Source of the DNA: Haliclona indistincta
Taxonomy: Eukaryota > Porifera > Demospongiae > Haplosclerida > Chalinidae
NCBI GenBank assembly: GCA_964017065.1
Contig: OZ024785.1
Location: 16,277,174 to 16,341,173, forward strand
Length of the DNA stretch: 64,000 bases
Direction of reading: 5' to 3'
A program made the translations under genes and the position numbers. The notes under the pieces were generated by a model. It saw only the letters and a list, made by a program, of their open reading frames with translations, did no database searches and had not been told where the DNA came from. Below are positions 48,935-61,047 of this stretch, in pieces. Each line of letters begins with the position of its first letter. Within the stretch, counting starts at the first letter, position 1.

Positions 48935-51900
48935 ACATCAGACCATTTGTTCCTCATTAGTGTCAGTTGAAAGTTTTTAGACTATAACAAATTTGAGAAG
49001 GTATATTACTGCAGTATACTACTAACAAAACTCATTATAGTATACAAAATAATTTCACTAACATCTGCTTAAAAGTATTTTTTGTACGTAAATCATTTCA
49101 GCTTACTATAGCACAGTTGAAAGATGGGCTAAGATTCTGTTGATCATGTAGTAAGACTGTTGGGCTACTAAAAGACTATTTTTTTCAGGTTTTTTTAATT
49201 AAAAAAATGAAAAGTAGATGTGCATATATGTATGAACATAGTCTCACATGTGCAATGTTTAGTTCCAGTACTCTATACGTACAGCATCATGTAGAGATTG
49301 TGGTGCATATGTAAGACAGTGATGCTGTCATCACAGTTTAACTATTAGTGTGGCAGGACAGGTGGTTATTATTAGTTATTATTTAACTATGGTAGTTAAT
49401 AACTAAACTATGTTGGTTGACAGGAAGCATTGTCTCCTGGTGTTGTAAATGATTATTATTGTTATCACGCACACTCTGAATGTCACACAAGCCACATCAC
49501 TGTATTACCACTATCACACTATCACAACACACTATGATCAGATTCAATATCACCCACTCATGAGCCGGCCCATGTCACTATCAAACATCAATATCATCCT
49601 CAATGTCGTATATGCTGTGACTGGTTACAGTTGGTTGGTCATCATGCTTCCATCCTGAGAGCCAACACGTATTTGGTGAACATATTGCACTTGACAATAT
49701 TTAACATTATAGGCACTAAAATATTGTGCATGTTTGCTTTCATGCGTCTAGACTGGTTCCAGTATTCCCATGCTACTTGTCGCTATATGTTGTGTATCAT
49801 GTGTTGTGTGAGGGCTCCACCCTCTACATCATGTGATGTGCTATACTGCTGCTACACACACACATTCACATCACACTCTGTACTTCCATACTGTACTAGT
49901 GCTGATACTGGTAGCTTCATTAGGTGAATATTAGATACAACATTGACCGTGAGATAATATCATCTTGTTAAAACAAGTCAAGCCTGGATTTCCTCCAACA
50001 GAGCCCATACCACAGTAGTATACTATACTAACCTATTGATGCAGCCATGCAGTGCTGTGATCATTCTATAACGAATTGGAAGTGAAATACTATTTATTCT
50101 AGTCACTGTCAGGATCAGTGTCAGGATTGAGAATGTGGTATAGTTCTACTGATGTGGCTTGAGTCATGGTCTCAGTGCTGATTCAGACGAAGCTCATCCC
50201 TTACAAGTGAGCGGCAATATTGTCACTGGGTCGTGGGTGATGTCAGCGCTGGGACTATTCATTGCAACATGATGAAACTACGTATGTATGTTACAATATT
50301 ATTTGCTGAATGAGTTTTGTTCAGCTTATTGCAAGGTCTGCTATCATAGTATTGACTAAGGTACTACAAGTCAGTTCTATGTATCAGTCAATTTTTTGTC
50401 ATACAAGAAGTGATTTGCAGCATGATCGTCAGCTATGTAATGTTTACTGCTCTATAGCAAGCACCAAACATGCCTTCATGCTGAATCTATATAGGATTAC
50501 ACAGCTTGATTCCTTGTCTTGTACAACACTTGCTTACTATTAATTTTGTCCATTGGCTGATATTGGAGCTGGTTGTTCAGATCATAATGTTCTTCCTTGA
50601 AGAGAGTTTCCTTCAAATCTAGTCAGGATGGAAGTCACATGGCTTCATGAAGGATGTGGTGCATCCTAGTCTATCACTTAATAAGATCAACTAATTGATA
50701 CGATGAGAAATAATAACACTAGAAACATGATACATGTTATCAAGCTGAGCTGGTATTTCTGGTGAACTATAGTGCACATTATGATCTTACTACACCTGCT
50801 CACAGACCCATATCAAGCAGGCAACGTGCCGCTATCCTAGCAACATGATGCATTACATCACTCTTAGTACCATGTTGCACAATATGGTTTATAGACTCGT
50901 TGCTATGGTATAGAGACTCGTTGCTAACGTGTTACTACATGGTGAAGGTGTGTGAACCTGTTTGAGTCATTGTTTTGTCAGAATGACAATAGATACCAAC
51001 TCATGTGCTGCAGTATATCAGTGATATGAAGCACAGCTATGATCTATGGTTTATTGATGTAGTGAAACACATTGGTCATGTACAATAACATAAAGTACGT
51101 ACATACGTAAGATATGCAATGACATATACAGTGACACAGGTCATGATATAGATACCAGTTGATAGATATTGCATAATAGATACTCATGGACATTTCATGA
51201 AGTGCGGCCATGTTGCTGTGGTACTAATGATATTGGATCATGTAGAGCTGAGAGGTAGGTTTGTGTGGGCGGTTCTTAGAACATAGTTCAATGGATTCCA
51301 TTCCCTGTGCATCAGCTGGAACTGTGTGGCTTGATATAACACTGTTTCTTAGTACCAACATTGGCATCAGCACCCATCGCACTCACTTGAGTTGTTGTAA
51401 TCTTTGATTGAGTGGAGTGTGCATGTGGTGAAAAATGTTATATTGATTCGGTTGTATGCATTCTATAATAGTGACCTCATGGCAGCCACTAATGTGTAGT
51501 TATACATGTGTGTGGATACACAGGTTAGCTACATATCTAATATGCTGTGCTAGCTACTGAGTGTCTTTGGTTACATCTCCCTATCATGTTCAGTTACATC
51601 ACTAATGGAGCTATATTGCTGTTTCATGTCCTGCTAGAGTGTGTAACACACAATACTGCAGCAGCTCATAATGTGTGTTAGTAGTGTCCTCTAGTGCTGC
51701 CTCCCCAGGGGATCACCCTGTCATCATAGAGAGAGCTAGATGCTGCCTCATGTCCTAACTCACTCATTGCCAACTGCACACTTTCATAATTTCAATGCAG
51801 CTGTTAGAGAAATAATGAAGCATTGCCTCGATCGTAATGTCTTATTATTTTTCACTAATGAGAAATTGATCAGGTATACCACTACAATAGAGATGTAGTG

Positions 51901-52068
51901 CGATGACGGCTACAGATCTGGTGAGTTTGAAGCCATGCAGAGGTTTTAAATACTATATAATATATTCAATATTTGTTTACTAAATTTCAGTGACATAGTG
52001 CATTGCCTATCATTCTCTATTTTCAATGCGCAAGTTTCTGACAATCACTGATCCACACTACTCACGCC

Positions 52069-52164
<96 letters not shown>

Positions 52165-52332
52165 TTAGCCTGTCCCTCTGCCATTTCCTGTTCATCGTTA
52201 TGACATCAATCAGAAACACATTGTACACAATGTAATAATGACATAATGCTATAATCTTTTAACAATTCTCTCTCACATACAGTGCTCTCTTGTTCCAGTG
52301 ACAAGACAATATTTCTCGGAGAGCTACAGTAA
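48935..52332 (+). pseudogene. SNRNP40 3'-half copy in unit 4 (most decayed)
   Basis: Exon 9 relic at about 48935-49000 (ATCAGACCATTTGTTCCTC readable). Exons 8, 10 and 11 are lost. The last exon at 52283-52332 is unchanged relative to the functional one. Confidence 0.75.
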
Positions 52333-52650
52333 CTATGATTAGCTCACTTCCACCATCCTACTAGTGCCACTGGCTTCACTCATCATGGCCACTTCCTCAT
52401 TCTTTAGTGATACCATACTTGTGCGGAAACCAGTTAAAATGTATAATATTTACACAAATTTTAAAACATTAATTATATGACTATACATAAAAATTTATTG
52501 GGAAAATTTTGTACGTTATTTCATTTCTCAGTAAATTCCATGTATTGGAACTTGGAATGTTTATCTAAATAAACCTCACTCATCATATGTTGCTCAGATA
52601 TTGTCGTTCGATGATCTATTTAGTGAGCTAGCTATTTATGTCTAACTGTC

Positions 52651-53440
52651 TTATGATGAAGAAGATAGAGCTCGCTTGTTGGCTGCTTCCTGCAAGGAAT
52701 CTGGTGCCTGGCTAAATGCCCTCCCAATTTCATCAGCTGGTCTTCGGATGGATGATGATACACTCCGTATTGCTGTGGGCCTCCGTCTGGGTACTCCCAT
52801 CTGCAGCCCCCATTCTTGTCGCCACTGCAATGTTCTAGTTAATCCTCTAGGCAGGCATGCATGGTCTCAGCTGCAGGTGGAGTGAAGGCAGGCATCCAAG
52901 ACATTCTGTCTTAAATGACATTGTCTGCAGAGCCCTTTCCTCTGCCCATGTTCCAGCTCTTTTGGAGCCCACTGGCCTGTCCCGCAGCGATGGAAAGCGG
53001 CCTGATGGAGTTACAATTTCTCCCTGGTCATCTGGAAAACCTCTGGTGTGGGATGCTACCTGTCCTGACACCTTTGCTCAGTCTCACAGGAGTCTTGCTG
53101 TTCACTCTGCTGGCGGGATTGCAGCCAAAGCTGAGGACCTCAAGAGAGTGAAATATGCAGATCTGTCATTTCAGTACCCACATTTTTGTTCCCATTGCTA
53201 TTGAAACCTCGGGTGTTTTCGGGTCTAAGACTCTCTCCTTTGTTAAATCTCTTGGTAAAAGACTCTATCGACATTCTGGTGGTCCCAAATCAACATCTTA
53301 TCTGATCCAACGCCTCTCAATTGCAATCCAAAGGGGCAATGCCATCTCCATCCGTGGCACCTTTGTTTCGCGGACCTTGTCATAATTTTTCTATTTATTG
53401 TATCATTTGCTTTGTATAAATTTATTTTGAAAAATGAAAA
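52651..53440 (+). mobile_element. 5'-truncated non-LTR retrotransposon (LINE) fragment
   Basis: 790 bp flanked by AACTGTC at 52644-52650 and 53441-53447. Unit 3 lacks the insertion. It reads as the C-terminal region of a LINE-type reverse transcriptase protein: AWLNALPISSAGLRMDDDTL, IAVGLRLG, a cysteine/histidine group (CSPHSCRHC), KRPDGVTISPW, VWDATCPDTFAQSH and FGSKTLSFVKSLGKRLYRHS. Several small frameshifts break it. The 3' end is A-rich (GAAAAATGAAAA). A dead-on-arrival insertion of a kind typical for target-primed reverse transcription. Confidence 0.85.
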
Positions 53441-53889
53441 AACTGTCACAGTATAAAAGCTATTACAAAGAATTTGTAGTCTTCGTGTGAGCATGTGCTG
53501 TACATGGCTGTTATTTCAGCTACCATATTAGGAACAAACGTTGGATCAGTGATTGTGTAATGATAAGCATTAAACTCAAATTTTCATTCTTTAATCGTTA
53601 TGTTTGGCGGTAAGTGAGCCAAGTCGTGGACACACGCGCAATGACTGAATTTACCGGCTTCACTACTGACGCATCCGCTATTTCTGAGGAATTCTTATTT
53701 GTTTGGGATGATTTAACTACAAGTAAAACACTAGTTAGGTTCGAACTTGTAGTTCTATCCGGTGGCTGAGGGTATATAAGCGCCGCACAGTGCAGTGGAA
53801 CACCATCAAACCAGCTATCAACAGCTAGTAGCACTCAAGATTCAATAGATCTTCAGTGATTTTATTTAATACAGCTTAAAATTAAGATT

Positions 53890-55145
53890 ATGGACAGTCA
53901 GTTCTTCTTGCTTGCCCTATTGTGTGGAGTTATTTGTGCTGTGCCAGTCACTCCGCCAGCGCCGCAATCTACAACTGAAGTGCGCACTAATGAAGCGTTA
54001 TCAATGAAGTACCTTATGGACTTGACTGAGTGCTTCAGTACTGTTCCTAGTGGAGAAGAAATGCCTCTACAACAGCAGGAGAGCTGCTTGGCATCTATTG
54101 GAACTATTAGATTGAACACAGCTCAGTCAATCAATGGGCTACCAGCTAGTAAAGGTGCGTTAATTGATGCGCATTATAATTATTCCATATTCATTAACTT
54201 TTTCTATTATTACAGTTAATAAACTAACCAAGGGAGAAGTTAAACTGACATTTGAGCTAGTCAAATATGATGATGCACGTATTGACCTGTCAGTACACAA
54301 GCATCAAATCGCAGTAGTCCAATCCACTGAGCCATGCACTGTGTTGAATTCCACTATTCAACTATCAGTGCTTGCTAGAACCTCTTCTAGAATGCATCTA
54401 GTCTCCAGTACTGTGTTGCAGCAATCCAATACTACTGGCTGGATCAGGTTCAATGGACTCTCTTTACCTAAGTCAACATCTACCGGCTCCATTAAGCTGT
54501 TTGTAGTAGCTCATAATACCTGTAACAATCAAATGGTTGATCTGCAAGAAATTGGTATAATATCATCTAGCAGTGAACTGGCAGCAGTCCTTGTGGCCTA
54601 CTCTAATGCTACTGATGAGATGGCCAAATCACTGAAGTCAACAATAGTTCAATCCTTATCAAAGAGTCTCACTAAGCGTGATGCTGGTTCAGGTGTACCT
54701 CAACTAATGGCGGCACCATCTGCTAACCCTAAAGCTCCCTGTGTAACACCTCCTCTCAGACCATGTCAACGGGTCCTATACAATGTGAGTATATCTTTCA
54801 TCACTGATACATACTAATTAACGATTCTCTATCATTTTACAGTTTTCACTTCAACCAGCGGTTGAGCATCTTCCAGTAAATACAACCCTTGTGTCTTCTC
54901 CAACCTATCTTGGCAACATATGTCGTGGATATTGCAGACATCCTCTTTCTGGTCTTCCTCACAATTTCCACAGCTCACTCCAAGCTCATCTCAGTATCAC
55001 AGATAGTGATCTTCGGAAGCCACCATGTGCTCCTATAGCATATAAATCACTAACAATGATATTCAGAAGGATTGAAGGCAATATGATTACACTATTTAAG
55101 ATTACTATACCTGAGGCATCTGTTTCAGAATGTGGCTGTGTCTAA
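53890..55145 (+). CDS. TGF-beta-superfamily-like ligand 4
   Basis: Exons 53890-54154, 54216-54784, 54843-55145; 378 residues, phases closed. The start reads MDSQFFLL rather than MESQ. The first intron is 61 bp, so the two open stretches lie in different frames unless spliced. Exon 2 differs from ligand 1 at a few sites (KYDDARID, HKHQIAVV, IKLFVVAHN). The mature part is practically that of ligand 1, with I to F in MIFRRIEG. Stop TAA after GTC. TATA box at 53773-53780. Confidence 0.85.
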
Positions 55146-56197
55146 AAATTGAACTGAATAATTTTATACTATATTGACGTGTATTATATATTATCATTAA
55201 TATAAAATAATCTTCATGATAAACAACTAAATTTTAATAACAACAAAACAGTAAGCCAGTAAACCTAGGCAAAGTATACAGAAATAAAAGATACTAAAAC
55301 AGCAAAAACCAACAACATAAGTACACACACACACACATCATCATCAGTAATTGAACTTAGTGATTTTTACCATTTTTTACTAAACAACATACCAATGTAC
55401 TAGCTCATTAAAAATGATTATTTGAATAATCTTAGTCCCTTTACAGCTCTTTTAATTTGACCATGTTTCAAAGAAGACAAGTGGATGTATGATTGTAGAA
55501 CTACTGGCATCATGTCTCATTGCGTAACACTCTCTTCTCAAGAGAGGGTCACACACCACTCTCAATGAAGCCTATCTATAGCTACAGTATAGAAATGCAT
55601 TCTCATACATTAGGCAGTGTCATTAATTATTGTAAAGGGAATGGAATGATGGTTGGTACTAGTCTAGTCACACCTCTAGTAGGCTAGTGATATAGAGAGG
55701 AAATGACTGCTATTCACTTTCATTTCCTTCATCAGGATGTAGTATGATAGACATACCTTCGGCCTGTCAGTCCTTGCTATCTATCACATAGTGTGTTAGT
55801 ATACATGCCTTCTACAACTTGCTACATGTGCTGTTACTAAACACTTGTTTATGCTTTCAACAACTCTGCAATACATGCATGTCCAGGTATATGTATTCCA
55901 TATGCATCCTGGTAAATATGATGTCTGCTCAATCGTACTCCATATTTTCATGGAGTGTTTGTTTCCTGTTCAAGTGATGATGTTCACACCATGCCAGCAC
56001 CAGTGCATCCATGTGTGTCATCTTGTGTCTCAAGATAAACCTCCTTATTCTGCTGTATTTCAGCTAAACTTCCATATCCACTACCGCATGCCTGTCAGCT
56101 AACATATCCTATAGCAGGAGCTTATGCCTATAGTTATATCATTCACTTCCCATGTTGTGGATAAACCATGTTCACTCACATTACCTCACCAACATGT

Positions 56198-56335
56198 AAC
56201 TAAGCATATGTTAGACTTGACGTTTCTGCCAGTGGTATCTGGGGTGGCAGATTTGAGCGAACATTCTTTGATGTGCGGGTGTTCAACCCCTATACGCTCT
56301 CTCGAATCAAACCCAGGTTTGGGAATGTGTCCTTT
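56198..56335 (+). mobile_element. Remnant of a transposon-encoded ORF
   Basis: Open frame containing DVSASGIWGGRFERTFFDVR and VFNPYTLSRI, a block I associate with the C-terminal regions of retroelement proteins in invertebrates, ended by a stop. Fainter versions of the adjoining 3' sequence are present in all earlier units (for example 33416-33540, 42280-42420, 50120-50260), so it was probably in the ancestral unit. Confidence 0.6.
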
Positions 56336-57353
56336 CTGTGATAGTTCTTTAGAGGTGGCTCGAGTAATGGTCTCAGTACTGATTCGTCCCTTACAAGTGA
56401 GCAGCAATATTGTCACTCAGTCGTGGCTGATGTCATTCAGCGTTGGCACTTCTGATTCATTAAGATTGTTTCTCTTGTGAGACTATTGGGCCTTTCATTA
56501 TAATTCCATTGTCTGAACTAATATGATGACATGGTACTGCAGAATCTGCTGAATGAGCCTCAATCAATATAGTTATTAAAATTGTTTTTGGGACTACTTG
56601 AGCTAACATAATTATTGTACTGGTATTATTGAATAAGGTTTTCTTAGTAATTGGTTAGCCAGCATGCATTCACATGAATTTGGTCTGTCTATACAAGAGC
56701 TGCTGTCTATTATCAGAGTGAGCAGCATAGCAAGCCCTTGATCCATGCAATGGATCGTTATTCTGAAAAAGCACTTGATTTAATATTCATATACATTCTT
56801 GGTATATGAAGCCGGTAGTAATAATAATAATACACGGCTGTTTCATGGTTATTGAACAGCCTTATGCTGTAATACACTGCAAGAGCTTGATTTTATTGAA
56901 TAAAGTTTTCTTAGTAACATATTAATAGTGATTGTATGGTAGTTGCTGGCATGCAGTATTCTTACTGGTTAATGGGTTCGTAGTGGGCATGAGACCTGTG
57001 TGCTGTTAGTTAATAGTTAAAATAGCACAACCAGTCAATAAAATATCTATTAGGGTAGACTGACTGATTGTATGTGAACATGCATGACTGTGATGAGGTA
57101 GTTCAGTTCTGTTATGATTTTTAATAATTTAACAATAACGAATTTTCAGTGTCTCAAAACACATGCTTTAATTATACTTACGATGTCAATAGTGTCTAGC
57201 TATGTATCTTTAATTGTAATCACTTGTGAATGTGTTATGAATACTAGTAAACAATATAGAGTAGCATGTATAAGCATGTTTTGCTGATATAAGTGCTCAT
57301 GTTCTACTTATTATGGTACTACATACTATAGCACAAGGTACTTATTGTTTGCT

Positions 57354-57478
57354 GGTCTATAGCATGCAGCAAGCATCAGGTCTATAGCATGCAGCAAGCA
57401 TCAGGTCTATAGCATGCAGCAAGCATCGGGTCTAGCATGCACCAAGCATCGGGTCTATAGCATGCAGCAAGCATGCCT
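57354..57478. repeat. 25-bp tandem repeat, about 5 units
   Basis: Units GGTCTATAGCATGCAGCAAG plus CATCA. One unit is shortened (TCTAGCATGCACC). Confidence 0.9.
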
Positions 57479-59777
57479 TCGTGCAAGTACACAGCTTTGA
57501 TTTGCTTAATCTTTTTGTCTTGTGCTTTTACATATTAGTGACTCTTGCCAAAATTAGCAATTATAATTGTTCTAATAGTGATGCTGGTTGTACACAGCTC
57601 ATAATGTTGTTCCATGAAGAGAGTTTCCTGCAAATCTACTCAGGATGGCAGCCACTTGGCTTCATGATGGATGTGATCATCACTTAATGATCAACTTATT
57701 GAAAAAATGTCACAGTGGAAACAAGATCTCTATTATTACGTATGTTATGAAGCTGTATAAGGTCTTTCTTATGATCAGCTAGTACACACATAGCATGTCC
57801 AGGCAATGTGCTGCTATCCTAGCAACAAAATGCATTACCTCATTCTTAGTAATAGTTCAATACAGTTTATAGACTCGTTGCTATGGTATAGAGACTCGTT
57901 GCTAACGTGTTACTACATGGTCGTGTGTGAATGTTAGTCGATGTTTTGTCAGAATGGTAGAACCCCTCACTGTGGACACTCCTGAAATAGGGATGCTGAC
58001 GATGCTCACTATAGTGTATGTGGTCCCAGATTGATGTGTCAAGACACCTCCCTAATAAGGACACCTCCCTAATAAGAACATTATCAGTTGTTGGTCCTGA
58101 GGGTGACTGGATTAGAGCTAGGGTTCCACTGTAGATACCAACTCATGTGCTGCAGTATATCAGTGATATGAAGCACAGCTATGATCTATGGTTTATTGAT
58201 GATGTGAACACATTAATCATGTACAACGATGTGTCCTGGTTGAAAATCATAATAGACGCAAGGTTAAAGCTCAGTTGATGATCTTCTGTGTGCGTTGCTA
58301 TGATACTAACAGCATGCATGTTGTAGGACATGTAGAGCTATAGAGGATAGTTAGTGTGGGCGGTTCTTAGAACATGGTTCAATGGATTCCATCACCTGTG
58401 CATCAGCTGGAACTGTGGCTTGATATAACACTGTTTCTTAGTACCAACATTGGCTTCAACACCCATCACACTCACTTGACCAAAACTATCCAGTTTTGAG
58501 TGGTAATCTCACACTGAATTAGTGCGCATGAGGTGAAAACATCTTTTTTTACTGTTCATGTCCTGCTAGAGTGTGTAACACACAATACTGCAGCAGCTCA
58601 TAATGTGTGTTAGTAGTGTCCTCTAGTGCTGGCTCCCCAGGGGATCACCCTGTCATCATAGAGAGAGCTAGATGCTGCCTCATGAACTATGTGCAATATT
58701 CATCACTAACTCACTCACTAATAACTGCATATACTGCAGTACAGTTCAATGTTGTGCAATGCAGATAGCATTGTTATTTTAATTTAAATGAGATTCCATA
58801 ATGTGACAATAATAGAATGAACAGACCTGGTGACAATGGAACTATTCACACCACGCCTCACCTAGTATAGCTGCCCCACCTGTTTATGAATCGCTAGAAC
58901 TTCACAATAGTATTAATGTATACTTTTAATACCGGCTTATTATGGAATAATAGACAAAATGTAGTACAGTGAGAAGTAGCACTAAGATGTAGGGAAAATA
59001 CATAAATAAAAAACACATCATGAAAAAAAGAAAAAATACAGAAAATAAGATTACATGTAATAGACTAACTAACTAATAAGGAAAAAAATAAATAAGCTAC
59101 TCAAAAGAAATAGAACCCACCACTGATGCCGCATTGCCCTATACTTTTCGTCTTTTTTACATGATCTTCATCATACACACATTTTTTCTAGTGACAATAC
59201 AATATTTAATCATAATGTAAACCAGTTCGAAAACTAAATAAACAATGACATGAAATTTAACATTTCTCGGATTTCTCGGATTTAAATTTTTGTTACAAAA
59301 ATTAATAGTCCAATACCTCATGCACCCAGCATGCATGATATTACTGCTGCTTCAGAAGAACCTGTATTTTTTGTTGAATGCTTATATTCACGTCACAGTA
59401 TAATTGTACCACTAGATAGCTGCTGTATATGGCATGCAGTACTGGCTCTCATGGTAATTTAATTGGATATGTGATTGTTTAGCGAACTTGTTCTCGGCAC
59501 GATTGTCATAGTAATCGCTGAATTGCGTCCAATACGGGACATGTGGATGCGCAATGATTGAATTTACTACATTTTCTGAGGAATTCTGCTGTTCAGTGTT
59601 ATAGTACATACTACTGAGTCTAGTCAAGTCTGGCTTGAACTTGTATTTTAATTATCACGGCGGTATAGCTGTGAGCATATAAGAGCCGCGAGTCCAGTCT
59701 CCATCAAACTAGACTAACAGTATAGGCCAAGAACCACCGTGAATCATAGTAAATCTTTATCGAATTTCTGTTCAAAC

Positions 59778-61047
59778 ATGGAGAGTCTGTTTTTCTTGCT
59801 TGCCCTACTGTGTGGTGTTATTTGTGCTACACCAGTAGCGCCATCTGCGCCGCTGTCTACTGATGTGGGAAATAATGAAGCGATATCAATGAAGTACCTT
59901 ATTGACTTGACTGAGTGCTTCAGTACTGTCCCTAGTGGTGAAAAAATGCCTCTACAACAGCAGGAGAGCTGCTTGGCATCTATTGGAACTATTAGATTGA
60001 ACACAGCTCAGTCAATCAATGGGATACCAGCTAGTAACAGTGCGTTAATTGATGCGCATTATATTCGATATTCATTAACTCTCTCTCTATTATTACAGTT
60101 AATAAACTAACCAAGGGAGAAGTTAAAATGACATTTGAGCTAGTCAAGGATGACGATGCTCGTATTGACCTGTCAGTACACAAGCATCAAATCACAGTAG
60201 TCCAATCCACTGAGCCATGCAGTGTGTTGAATTCCACTATTCAACTATCAGTGCTTGCTAGAACCTCTTCTAGAATGCATCTAGTCTCCAGTACTGTGTT
60301 ACAGCAATCCAATACTACTGGCTGGATCAGGTTCAATGGACTCTCTTTACCTAAGTCAACATCTACTGGCTCCATTAAGCTGTTTCTAGTGGCTCATAAT
60401 ACCTGTAACAATCAAATGGTTGATCTGCAAGAAATTGGTATAATATCATCTAGCAGTGAACTGGCAGCAGTCCTTGTGGCCTACTCTAATGCTACTGATG
60501 AGATGGCCAAATCACTGAAGTCAACAATAGTTCAATCCTTATCAGAGAGTCTCACTAAGCGTGATGCTGGTTCACCTCAACTGATGCGGGCACCATCTGC
60601 TAACCTTAAAGCTCCCTGTGTAACACCTCCTCTCAGACCATGTCACAAGGTCCCATACAATGTAAGTATTAATCAGCTCACATTCATTAATATATCTTTC
60701 ATCACTGATACGTACTAATTAAATGATTCTCTATCATTTTACAGTTTTCACTTCAACCAGCGATTGAGCATCTTCCAGTAAATACAACCCTTGTGTCTTC
60801 TCCAACCTATCTTGGCAACATATGTCGTGGATATTGCAGACATCCTCTTTCTGGTCTTCCTCACAATTTCCACAGCTCACTCCAAGCTCATCTCAGTATC
60901 ACAGATAGTGATCTTCGGAAGCCACCATGTGCTCCTATAGCATATAAATCACTAACAATGATAATCAGAAGGATTGAAGGCAATATGATTACACTACGTT
61001 GCATTACTATGCATGAGGCATCTGTTTTAAAATGTGGCTGTGTTTAA
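59778..61047 (+). CDS. TGF-beta-superfamily-like ligand 5 (divergent ends)
   Basis: Exons 59778-60039, 60099-60661, 60745-61047; 375 residues, phases closed. MESLFFLL is chosen as the start by alignment; an in-frame ATG at 59739 would add 13 residues. The first 35 residues (ATPVAPSAPLSTDVGNNEAI) and the promoter are clearly diverged, whereas MKYLIDLTECFSTVPSGE onward is nearly identical to the others. The first donor is AACA/GTGCGT, weaker than AAAG/GTGCGT. Before the mature part the repeat GSGVPQ is shortened to GSPQ. The last 20 residues differ (TLRCITMHEASVLKCGCV), adding an eighth cysteine. Last and most divergent member of the cluster. Confidence 0.83.

Larger units (their letters stand above)
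47355..53889. other. Spacer between ligand genes 3 and 4 (duplicated unit 4)
   Basis: 6.5 kb, shorter because of deletions. It contains the 3' flank, a 48-bp tandem repeat (47978-48218), weak SNRNP40 relics, a long (GT)n (52069-52163), an intact SNRNP40 last exon and a truncated LINE (52651-53440), then the ligand 4 promoter. Confidence 0.7.
55146..59777. other. Spacer between ligand genes 4 and 5 (duplicated unit 5)
   Basis: 4.6 kb, the most diverged spacer. It aligns in patches with the other units (55494-56180 with SNRNP40 intron 8; 57560-57715, 58140-58230 and 58560-58680 with intron 11) but no SNRNP40 exon is recognisable. It holds a transposon ORF remnant at 56198-56335 and a 25-bp repeat at 57354-57478. 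The ligand 5 promoter occupies the last 200 bp. Confidence 0.65.
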
